Made by a program: the position numbers and the translations under genes
DNA from: Rhabditoides inermis
Lineage: Eukaryota > Nematoda > Chromadorea > Rhabditida > Rhabditidae
DNA: 64,000 nt
Assembly: GCA_963966185.1 (NCBI GenBank)
Contig: CAWZYM010000392.1
Coordinates: 659,001 to 723,000, forward strand
Direction of reading: 5' to 3'
Shown: positions 41,102 to 50,483 of the stretch, in pieces
Layout of the letters: each line of letters starts with the position of its first letter
How positions within the stretch are numbered: position 1 is the first letter of the stretch
The notes under the pieces: model-generated
The model's database searches: none
What the model saw: only the letters and a program-made list of their open reading frames with translations
What the model was told of the DNA's origin: nothing

Positions 41102-42250
41102 ATGCTTCGCTTGCTGTCTCAGTCTGGCACTCTCACCAGCAATGAGCTGGGAGGACTGCAGACACGCAAGCACAAGCACATTCTCAACGGGCAGGTGAAG
41201 AAGGTGGCAATCACACAGTGAGTAGCGTAGATTGTTGTTTCAATCTAATCAATACTTTATAGATTGTGCTACAACCGCGACCACGTCATCTGTCGCCCAG
41301 AAGACAGAGCTCTCAAGAGCACTGTTGGAAAGGCGCAGATGGCGACGTGGAGTGAGGCCGACTGCTTCGTACCCTACCAGAGCGACGACGGCGGTGTGCT
41401 TCACTTTACGAAAGTGAGTGTTCACGGTCTACAATGTAGCTAAACTTTTGTTGATTAAGGTAACAAGCACCGTTGCTCAGAGGGACTTTTCCCGCGAGTA
41501 TGAAGGCGGTCTGGCAATATTCATGCAATTGTCAAAACAGGAACGCGAGTTCCAGGCTAAACATAAGATCAGTGACTTTTGCGTGAAAAATGTCAAGACC
41601 GCCCTCAGCGAGCGGGAGAAGGTTACGGAGGAGGAGGCTAGCGGAGAGCCAGTTGTGAAGAAGGCGAGGAGGGAGGAGGAGATCGAGCGTGTCGCGCACC
41701 GGGACTGGATGGACGCCACCATCGCGCTCAAGGTGAGTGACAGCCGTGCTGACTGACACAATCATAATCTCTTTTACAGTCCAAAAACCACTACACATTC
41801 ATCATTTCTCCCAACTGGCGATTCTGTGTAGTGGTTATGGAGAAGAGCGACGATGGAGCCATCCAGTGGCACCTCGACTCGTACGATCGAGAAGGGGTCG
41901 CCATCCGTTACAAGTGAGTTTCAATCTCTCTCTCTCTCTTTTTTTTGTTTGTTATCATTGTCTGTCCGTTTAGGTCGTCAATGATCGTGTGGCAGAAGCT
42001 CGTCCAGAGCATGGGCGAGCACTGCCGCTGTATTCGCCGCATCGAAAACGGCGTCTACAAGCCGATCAAGGACGAGGAGTACCTGCCGCTCGAGAAGATC
42101 GTCTCGCCTTTGGCAGACTTTCTTCTCGCCCACCACCACCATCACATGTGCCACAAGAACCTGGAGAGGAGACCCAGCATGGTCAACATCAACCTGGAGA
42201 TTGACGTTGATCTGGTCAAGAAGAATAAGATGACGGAGGCAATTGTGTAA
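41102..42250 (+). CDS. Gene D, unrecognised protein of about 300 aa
   Basis: Five exons with clean GTGAGT donors and consistent phases. A CATGTTACAG acceptor lies 7 nt before the ATG (MLRLLSQSGTLTSNELGGLQ). Exon 3 is long, helical and charged, with a KKARREEE stretch that could be a nuclear signal. Exon 4 looks like beta-strands (NHYTFIISPNWRFCVVVMEK). Exon 5 has a His run (AHHHHHMCHKN) and ends MVNINLEIDVDLVKKNK. No known domain is recognised. A truncated copy of the Rep N-terminal exon begins 190 bp downstream on the same strand, so gene D may originally have been the gene in front of Rep. Confidence 0.7.
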
Positions 42251-42416
42251 CATGTCTTTTTTTATTCATTGCTACATATTTTTATAATATTGAAATACAA
42301 CTTTTTACCTTCAATTGTTATTGTTATTATTGATTACACTATTGATCGAGATGTTTCAATTGCGACATCGTTGCACATTGTGCAATTATCTGTTTCATTA
42401 TTTGCACATGTATATA

Positions 42417-43217
42417 TTAGTGCCTAATTTCATTCACAGAATGAACATCAACCAGCTGTTGGGAATGGGAGCGTCTGGCAGTGCACCCGCACCCGCTCCC
42501 GCACTTGCTCCCGCTCCCGGTCCAGCTCATGCTGCTTTCGTTGCGCAGCAGCCAATGCCACTTCCCCCATACGTACCACCTTTCCCCCAGTTTCCCCTGG
42601 GAATGTTTCCAGTACCGTTTGGAGTTCCTTTTAGGTATGGAATTGGTGCATTCGGGGGATTTGGAATGGCCGGGGTCGGAGTGGGCGGGGCCGGAGTGGG
42701 TGGAGGAGGAGGAGGGGTCGGTGCTGGCATCGGCGTGGCCGGAGTGGGCGGGGCCGGAGTGGGCGGGGCCGCGCGCGCTCTTCTTCTGACGGAGCAGCAC
42801 GTGGTGCGGCACCGGCGAGTCGAGCAGCACGTGCGTCCTCGACACAGCCAGAAACACCACCGACCCTCTCTCGCACTCGACGGCGACCACCTGCTCAAAC
42901 CGCTGCACGTAGTCGCGGTCTTGATAGCGACGACTGCAATGAAGAGATATGTCCTGTCCTGTTTTAATGATGAAACTCACTTGGCATACGGCGCCAACCG
43001 AACACGTCCCGCACCGCATTCAATACGGATAAAGGCGGCACGCTTGGCGCACACCTTCTTCACCGTACCAATGCGAACTGAAATAGAAATGTACTTTGCG
43101 TGAGACAAAAAGAATGACACTATTGTTTTACTCACCGAGACGGCCCGAGTTGTCCTCCACGTGAGCAACCTTGTGCTTCCACTCCTTCTCCGGTAGGCAA
43201 ATTAGAGTCGTGTACAT
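42417..43217 (-). CDS. Gene K, unrecognised small protein; 3' end broken by the inverted repeat
   Basis: The start follows a CTCTTTAG acceptor (MYTTLICLPEKEWKHKVAHV). Three exons read in phase: the second VRIGTVKKVCAKRAAFIRIE, the third RDYVQRFEQVVAVECERGSV and VLLDSPVPHHVLLRQKK. After about 42,771 the frame enters the antisense of the Gly-rich repeat and becomes HSGPAHSG-like junk until a stop at 42,417, so the genuine C-terminus is lost. Alternating charged and hydrophobic strands suggest a small beta-rich fold. Last gene of the Rep cluster, 140 bp behind gene J. Confidence 0.6.
42436..42770. repeat. 335-bp inverted repeat, left arm
   Basis: Reverse complement of 47,389-47,723 with one difference that I could see (Arg versus Gly codon). 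It starts at the splice acceptor ACAG in front of the Rep start codon and ends inside the Gly-rich coding region. Confidence 0.92.
42441..42770 (+). pseudogene. Truncated copy of the Rep Gly/Ala/Pro-rich N-terminal exon
   Basis: Opens MNINQLLGMGASGSAPAPAP and continues as in the full gene at 47,718, with the CATTCACAG acceptor kept. It is cut at 42,770, where sequence from the minus-strand gene K begins head-to-head. It encodes no helicase. Confidence 0.85.
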
Positions 43218-43356
43218 CCTCTAAAGAGATATGAGCAATGTAACCGTACAAAGGGGTGACACAATATGCAGATACGCGTACGATTGGTACGCTCACGTAT
43301 CAACAACGTGGACATTGGGGCGTCAATCTATTGCACGGCTATTTTTCAAAACTTTA

Positions 43357-44219
43357 TTAATGGCGACGAATAAGAGGGACGACGTGACTAGGCTTGAGGG
43401 CGTAGTGGCACCTGGTGACACGGATGCTGGAGGCGAGACGGAGCTTTCTATTATAGAGGGCATAACGCACGTGCCCGTTTTTGTCCTCGCCCAGGATAGA
43501 ACCCAACATCCACCGTCTGTTGTCCCTAATCATGACAAAGTCGTGATCAACAATCTGCTTCAACGTGGCGTTGATGGTTGGGGAGCGCACAAATCCAGCT
43601 GGTCGAACTGGTGGCGCTGTGCCACAATCACAACGCATGTCGGTGTTATCCTTAAAAGAATGACTCTCTCTCTCTCTCTCTCTCTCTCCCTCCCTCCCTC
43701 CCTCCCTCCCTCTCACTCACTCTGAAGTGAAGTAAGACTTGTCAAAGTCTGCCAGGTTGACATCCGCGGATATGCGTAAGGTCTGTAAAGAGTGAATTGG
43801 AAAGTGATTAATCGCATTGTAATCTTACCTGGTCGTCGGCGATGCGCGAAGCCAATACAAACGAGTCACACTCGTCGAGAACGCGGTTCTTGGGGGAGAA
43901 CGACTTGGCCTTTACCAGTCGTTGCTGAATTGAACAATATATATTTATTTATTTATTTATTTCTCTTCACTATATACCATGGCATAGACAGTGCTGCATT
44001 TCCCGCATCTCCCAAAGGGGGACATTTGCGCACATTTGGTGCACACAATGTGTCCGCATTGCGGTATCGTACACCAATCTTGCGGTAGATCACCACATTT
44101 GTGACACGCGTATCTAAACGGGATGCCATTAGAGCTAGTATAATATAATAAAAGAAATAGACTCACCCAACTTGTCGCATGGTAGCCTGTAAGTCTGCGT
44201 ACAGTATGTTCTTGAACAT
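43357..44219 (-). CDS. Gene J, RING-finger (C3HC4) protein with a small beta-rich C-terminal domain
   Basis: Starts MFKNILYADLQATMRQVG directly after a TATTGTTTAG acceptor. Exon 2 holds a full C3HC4 pattern: CHKC, then C-G-H, C-T-K-C and C-G-K-C with normal RING spacing. Two short exons follow (LVKAKSFSPKNRVLDECDSF; ISADVNLADFDKSYFTS). The last exon gives DFVMIRDNRRWMLGSILGED and ends HVVPLIRRH; this strand pattern resembles an SH3-like/Tudor fold, though I cannot assign it. About 215 residues. RING proteins usually act as E3 ubiquitin ligases; in an element this could target a host factor, which is inference. It lies 110 bp behind gene I. Confidence 0.7.
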
Positions 44220-44328
44220 CTAAACAATAGCATAGTAAGCAGCGAGCTATCAATTGCAGATATTCACGGGAGGATCTGTGTGACCTCTTTTGTAGTACAT
44301 AATGAACAGCTACAATTGTAGTAGTGGT

Positions 44329-44755
44329 TTATTCCTGACCAGCCCGCATCAACAGTGCATTGTAGACGGGCTTGAGCACACAAGTGCGCAACAGAAAATG
44401 CGGGCACCCGATAGAGCATTTGCCGTTGAACTGAAGCGTCCGCTTGGTGATTCCGATGACGGTGCGGGTCGACCAGTAATACACGCCCTTGCGACGCGCA
44501 ATGAGGATGTTGACGGGCGTGCCGGTTCTACAAAATACAACTGTTAGATATGTCGACTCGAAGAGAACACTTACTCAATTCGGCTAAAGTCTACTCCGTG
44601 CAGACGGACGCAACCAGCTGGAAGAGACACGGCTTTCATGCGGTCCACATCACAACTGCAGCGGCGCTCCGGGTCGTAGCACGATTCAGCGTGCTGCCAC
44701 GATTTCCAAAGAAAAGGGGCATGCTTATCAATTTTAGAGCGCTTCGGCATATCTC
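44329..44755 (-). CDS. Gene I, small basic unrecognised protein (about 126 aa)
   Basis: Two exons. The start follows a CTATTTACAG acceptor (MPKRSKIDKHAPFLWKSWQH). Exon 1 contains CYDPERRCSCDVD; exon 2 reads TGTPVNILIARRKGVYYWST, with further cysteines (KCSIGCPHFLLRTC), and ends MRAGQE. It is Lys/Arg- and Cys-rich, so zinc or nucleic-acid binding is possible, but no family is recognised. It lies 120 bp behind gene H in the same orientation. Confidence 0.65.
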
Positions 44756-44874
44756 TGTAAATAGAATTAGCATAGGACGACAAGGCAAATTGATATGTTC
44801 ATAGATTTGAACAAGGGACTGGATGCACTTTACCCTTTCAGATTTACACTATATCATTAGACAATGAAAGAGTT

Positions 44875-45314
44875 TTATACGTTCACCATTTTTAGCACGT
44901 ACACATGTGCCATATAGTAAAGAGAAGTACAGTTTAGCGAGTTCTCCGTCCCCAGCTCCCTGTTGACGCTAAGCAGCTTATAGGTGACGCGCTTGATGTG
45001 CAAATGTCCCGGAAGTCCGTTGTCGTGAAAACGCATAATTACTCCCATCATCCACTTGGGCTCACGGCTACTGTCGTCGCCGCCATGCAAAATCATTGCA
45101 TACTCTCCCAGATTGCTTGTAAAGTCCTCCTCCGACTTGCATGCGATGAGCCTCGTACCCGCTGGAAAATCTAACAAAAACCAGTTTGTGCCAGTTTGCT
45201 CCTCTCGCTCTCTCACTTGCCATGAAACTCACATATGCCCATTTCGATAGGGTTCTTCGCATCCCTGTGCCAGCAAAACGGCCTGTGCGTGCGCGACATG
45301 GCCGGTGGATTCAT
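44875..45314 (-). CDS. Gene H, unrecognised protein (about 125 aa)
   Basis: Two exons. A CTTTTCAG acceptor lies 2 nt before the ATG (MNPPAMSRTHRPFCWHRD). The second exon has FPAGTRLIACKSEEDFTSNL, PKWMMGVIMRFHDNGLPG and VTYKLLSVNREL and ends KMVNV. The KWMMGVIMRF strand faintly recalls RRWMLGSIL in gene J, so both may carry related small beta-barrel domains; this is weak. It lies 197 bp behind the Rep stop. Confidence 0.65.
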
Positions 45315-45510
45315 ACCTGAAAAGAGATTAACGATGCAACTATGCACATATACAAACATATAGATATTGTAATGGATCAAGGCGACCAATTCACATATGC
45401 ATACAAGTATAAAAGCGCAATTCAAATATGAATGAGTTTATTGTACAGTGCCGATACATCATTGGGATTCTTGTTCTATTTACAAAAAAAGTCTACAAAC
45501 ATGCGAACAT

Positions 45511-47718
45511 CTACACTCCGGGAACGGGATAGTCAGTCAGCACCACATTCCTCTGCTGCTCTTCTTTCAGCAGTGCTTCTCCCTTTGTCCACTGGATCGA
45601 GTAGGCGGCGTCTCCTCTAGTTTTTCCCACCCAGTGAAGGCGACGCATGAAACCGGCAACCTGCAACTCTCTATCGTCATTCGTGTAAAATGTATAGACA
45701 CTCACTTCGTGCGGCTTTGAACACACTTCTCGAGGTGGAATATTTCCGCACAGGATGATGGTCGTTGCAACGCAAGGCGTTCCGCCATATTTCTGGTCCA
45801 AGTTGACTAGTCCTGAATAGAATAAAATGATATCTCTCCCTCTCCCTCTCTCATACCTGGTTCAAGATGTTGAAGTAGAGCTTTCTCCTTGTTAGTGTTT
45901 TGGATAGCTACCACTTCTTCGAATAGGATGAGCTTATGCCGCTTATATCCTGGCCACCATTGACTACCTACCGTTTTTGGATAGCATTCCTGTGCAAAAG
46001 GAAAAAAAAGATAATATTGCTTTCAATCGTCAATTTCTCACGAGTCCGTGTCGAGCTGCAAACGACTTGGCGTACGAAGACTTGCCGGTGCCGCTGTCGC
46101 CAAACAGATAGATGACTCGAAGACCCTCTCGTTTGGCTTCTGTTTTTTTTTTGAAAAAGATTATCAGTAATGCTGGTTGGTACACTTGTTGTTCTCACCT
46201 TCTTGCAATCCATCGGCTATAGCTGCCTGCAGTACTATCGTGTTCGCCCTCGCCGTCGCACTGCAGTACTCAAAGCAATCCTCGAGCATCCAGTCGTTTT
46301 CGGCAATTGCAGCCCGCATCAGCTTTAGACGACACATCATCTCCACCTTGGCGGCTCCTTAACAAAGTATTCGTATTTGAGTACTCACTAGCGTTTTCAC
46401 TCACCCACTCTGATCGCATCCGCACCTAACAGTCTTTTCGCAACCAAGCGCTCCCGAGTGTCATCACCCACTTGACAAAGAACAGCCCGAGAAGGGAGGT
46501 GAAATAAAAGACGCACGTCTTCCTCGTACAGCGGCTCCTTGAACTCGACCAGAGCCTTGATCGTGTATGGCAGATTTGCTCCTCCTGTCATGTTCACGGA
46601 GAGCACATCTGTCCATTTGTTTCCATTGCTCACCTTAAAAGAGTAATACTCTGAGATGCTTTTATCAGTGTGAACTACCTCATTCTCAATCTCGTCGAAA
46701 AATTCCTTGAAGGCAACATTCGTCGCATGCGAGGCGTTTGTCACTATGATCGAATAATGGCAGTGTAGTCGTCGCATGTCAGATGACCGCGCGATACGCT
46801 GCGTATCGACGGCAAAACCGTTTATCGCAGCGTCAAATGGATTGGTGGGAGAAATGCGAACACCTCGACCATAGGGCGCCATCTGTAAATTGTACGCTGC
46901 ACGCAACAAAAATAATGTGTTGAATAATGTTGATGAGCAAAACTCACTCGCACTCCTGCTCCTCCTCCTGCTCCGCCGCCAACGACATTGGGTGCAACCT
47001 GTAAATAGTATTGCTTGATGTATGGTATAAGGAAGGTTAATGAGTAATACTTACTCGTACTGCTCCTCCTCCTGCTCCTCCTGCTCCTCCTCCTCCTCCT
47101 GCTCCTCCTCCTCCTGCTCCTCCTCCTCCTCCGCCAGCTCCGAAAACGTTGTTTACAGCAGGAAAAGGGAGCTGTAATTGAAAGAGAGATAGAGAAACAA
47201 AAGAAGAATAGTACCTGCTGTAGGGGATTGTTGATGGGGTTTGCTGGTTGAGCAATTCCGCCCATTCCAGCTGCGCCTCCTATGATTCCTCCTAATCCGG
47301 CCACGCCCATGCCAGCACCGACGCCTCCTCCTCCTCCACCCACTCCGGCCGCGCCCACTCCGGCCGCGCCCACTCCGGCGCCTACTCCGGCCCCGCCCAC
47401 TCCGGCCCCGCCCACTCCGGCCACGCCGATGCCAGCACCGACCCCTCCTCCTCCTCCACCCACTCCGGCCCCGCCCACTCCGACCCCGGCCATTCCAAAT
47501 CCCCCGAATGCACCAATTCCATACCCAAAAGGAACTCCAAACGGTACTGGAAACATTCCCAGGGGAAACTGGGGGAAAGGTGGTACGTATGGGGGAAGTG
47601 GCATTGGCTGCTGCGCAACGAAAGCAGCATGAGCTGGACCGGGAGCGGGAGCAAGTGCGGGAGCGGGTGCGGGTGCACTGCCAGACGCTCCCATTCCCAA
47701 CAGCTGGTTGATGTTCAT
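45511..47718 (-). CDS. Rep-like superfamily-3 helicase (CRESS-DNA-virus type) with Gly-rich N-terminal tail and degenerate endonuclease domain
   Basis: About 610 residues in nine exons, all phases consistent. Residues 1-224 are Gly/Ala/Pro-rich. From about 225 comes a Rep-like N-terminal domain: HCHYSIIVTN fits motif I and IKALVEFKEP fits the strand after motif II. The expected H-x-H/Q of motif II is replaced (PYTIK), and the YxxK of motif III reads LVAK, so the HUH nuclease is probably dead. The helicase looks intact: Walker A GDSGTGKS at about 451, a WWPGY block, Walker B LILFEE at about 491, motif C ending in Asn (IILCGN, about 539) and an FMRRLH arginine-finger motif at about 557. CRESS Reps are normally about 300 residues and intronless; the introns and the tail are unusual. 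The first exon overlaps the right inverted repeat. Confidence 0.8.
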
Positions 47719-47723
47719 TCTGT
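47389..47723. repeat. 335-bp inverted repeat, right arm
   Basis: Partner of 42,436-42,770. Its outer end abuts the right E1 duplication with no spacer. Confidence 0.92.
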
Positions 47724-47923
47724 TGTCGGAAGAGAATTGCAGAAATTGAGTAATGGGGGCTTTCTTTGCGGACCGATTGTCAATCAACGGGATCGTAAGA
47801 CAAGTTCACCACATTTTTGCTTCGCAGAACACACCATCAATCAACAAAACTCGTAAGTCATCCATGCCCAACTAAACTTCCAAAATGAAAACCTAAACAG
47901 AAAATAAAATGGGTAACTCTCAC

Positions 47924-48176
47924 GTGGTCGTTTTGATGCTGTTCCTTGGAGAGGGCGATGAGATCAGCAACCACGGCCTGTACTTCGGGCCGGTCATAGT
48001 GGGAGGAGAGGAAGGGAGAGACATGAGAGAACGCGTACGGGAACAACTCGTTCTGCAACAAAACATGCATGCATTGAAAACATTAACAAATTATATCAAA
48101 TCATTAGCATTACCTTGACGAACGAGATGGAGGTGACGGTTCCCTCAATATCAGTGAGCAGAACGGAAAACGGCAT
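47924..48176 (-). pseudogene. Truncated duplicate of enolase-phosphatase E1 (exons 1-2 only)
   Basis: Both exons (MPFSVLLTDIEGTVTSI, NELFPYAFSHV) and their splice sites are intact, but intron 2 stops at the junction with the Rep segment and no further exon follows. A transcript from this copy would run from E1 into the Rep gene, which is on the same strand. One amino acid differs (Lys to Glu in the YDRP-x-V helix). Confidence 0.9.
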
Positions 48177-49122
48177 CTGAAAAAAATGACGTATACACAT
48201 GTTCTCAAGTGAATGAAATTTTGTCTAAAATAATCACATAGATTATCATGAAACTTAAAAAAAAACAGTGTGATGCGTAGTCAAGTGCACCCGTCACTGC
48301 CGTTTTTGCTCACTGGCTGATTGTGATTGCTTATCTTATCTGTCCATGTCTGGCCGCGAATTCGAATCGGCCTTCCCTCTTCACTCTCTCGTTCTACTCA
48401 TCTCCTACTCGACTCATCTCATCATGCATGACACATGCACAATTAGTGCCCCCCGCTCCCTCTTCTCCTCCTCTCGCTCTCATCAGAGGAATGATGAAAT
48501 TAGCATATTCCCAATGGTGCGGCGAAATTAGCATATCGTGGGCGGACGGCGGAATAGGTACATGTGGTCAAAACACTTGTGGGCTGCGCTTATTGGAGAG
48601 GGTGGGCGATAAATGCAATATAGTGGAATGGAGTGGGGAGGAGCGGATGTTATGTCTGGAGATGCAGAGAGCAAGCACAAAGATTCGACCCACCAAACAA
48701 CAACAATACACTAACTGACCACAACAACCATCATGCTCAAAACTGAACTTGTGTTTGCACTTCCCTTTCTCTCTATTCCTCTTCTCTTTCTTTGCATTTA
48801 CAACGAGATGCCCTTTCAGCTTTCACTCACTCAAAATTCCCGAACATGGAAATCCTTCTCATCTCACTCACTCATACATATCCAGTCAGAATTCCGGAAA
48901 TGGGTTCTAGCTGCTCTCATCCCGTCTGCTCCTCCTTCTCTGTTCCTCATTCCCTCTTAGAATGACCAAATGACCCCTCGATATGTGCTTCTCATTCCTC
49001 TCACAACATGCCTTCTAATTGCGTTCTCCCTCCTCCTTCTCTCCCACTCTCTCCCCTCAATTTTATTCACTTATCCATAACACAATTCGCGTAAAGTCAC
49101 AACCATGACTACTATCCGCAAC

Positions 49123-49132
49123 TATATAAAAG
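49123..49132 (+). promoter_or_regulatory. TATA-like element, duplicate copy
   Basis: Same TATATAAAAG context as at 20,413. Confidence 0.3.
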
Positions 49133-50483
49133 TGCCGCCGAGTTGTCTCCGTGTTTTCTTTCTTCTTCTTCTTTTCTCGCGCCCTAACGACACATGCATT
49201 TCGAATGCAGCTGCCGAAAACTTGAACGCATAACAAAGTGTAAATACTTGTGTGTCTGACTGCCATATTGTCCATCGCAGTCTTCCTCCCTCCATCCCGT
49301 CTTCCGTTCGCTTCTCCTTGTGTCCGCTCTTGCATGCAATTGGTGTTTCCGGCGAGTACTAGTCGTTGTTTACTTGCACCCCATTCCACCACTCACTCAT
49401 TCCATTCCGCCCATCCGAGAACACTTCTCACCAGCCCCGAACAAAAAGATTTGAGTCCCTCGCCTGTCATCCCCTTCCTTTTCCACTTGTCTCGCTAGTC
49501 CCTATCTATCTCGCTTTGTCGGCTGGCAGAGAGAGATGAGATATGTGTGATCTGTCCATTATCCGCGCGACAAACTATGCAATCTCTCGGTGTATCGGTG
49601 GATGAAAGAGGCCGACGGCCGGCGGGCACGTGCCAGCTCGCATTGTAAACAGAGTGTCAATCCACCCTCTCTCTCTATCGGGCGGTCATTGAAAGAACAC
49701 ACCCATTCAATGGAGTCAACACCGAGTCGAAAATTAGCCTGCCTTGCGCGGTGTCCTTTCCCCATCTCCCTGTCAACCACACCGATACAATTACTGTAAT
49801 TATGTATACAGTCGGCTGGCGCCAAGCGACCGACGCCTCAACAAAACAATGTGCTGCATATTCCCTATGCGCGATTATCGCATTTGTGCAGTGTGTAAAT
49901 CATCAATGTTTCCGGCCGAAGAAACAATAATCATAAATAAGAAGAGCGTGCGCGTTTCTTGTCTCGCAGCTGTTGCCTGTATGAAGAAGGGGGAGAACCC
50001 TCTAATTCGCACCGCCAACCCGACACACACCGTAATCGCATCAACACTGTAATACGACACGCAGGTCAACACAGGTCAGTCAAAACACACCAGGTAGAGC
50101 ATGAATTATTCAAGCTGCGAGTGACATGGATACGTAGAATCATATTCATGCGATAGCTGCAATATTTGAATGGTGAGAAGCCCGGCTGACAGACCATTAC
50201 TCATCATGTTAGAATCTCCCCGTAGAGAAGGACAGTAAGAATAGGGAGATGCCAATCAGAGGATGCCACTCATTGTCATCCCAACAATCATACTAATCCC
50301 TCTCCAATCAACATGCGACAAATGCAATCCTCTCGATCCACTCGATGCAAGTAGATCAGGGTAGAGAGGGGTTAGAGAGCGTGTGGATGAAGGAGAGACA
50401 GACGGTGCTGATCCACTTATCCACTCCACTTTTCCTTCCTCCCGCAAACAGCTGCGCCTTATGGAGAAGAATCACATTACTCC

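Larger units (their letters stand above)
47724..50483. repeat. Direct duplication, right copy (E1 exons 1-2 plus 5' flank)
   Basis: Partner of 19,012-21,673. It holds about 100 bp near 49,920-50,025 that the left copy lacks. To its right the sequence continues into DNA that was presumably the original neighbour of E1. The part beyond the exon copies shows no coding sequence. Confidence 0.95.

Noticed and set aside
42481..42789. CRISPR-like or satellite repeats in the Gly-rich region
   Set aside because: The repeats are imperfect GGN codon runs of a Gly/Ala/Val protein, without spacers.
21674..47723. A Polinton/Maverick or LTR retroelement
   Set aside because: I see no protein-primed polymerase B, retroviral integrase, packaging ATPase, capsid or reverse transcriptase. 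The long direct repeats are tandem arrays interrupted by a transposon, not LTRs.
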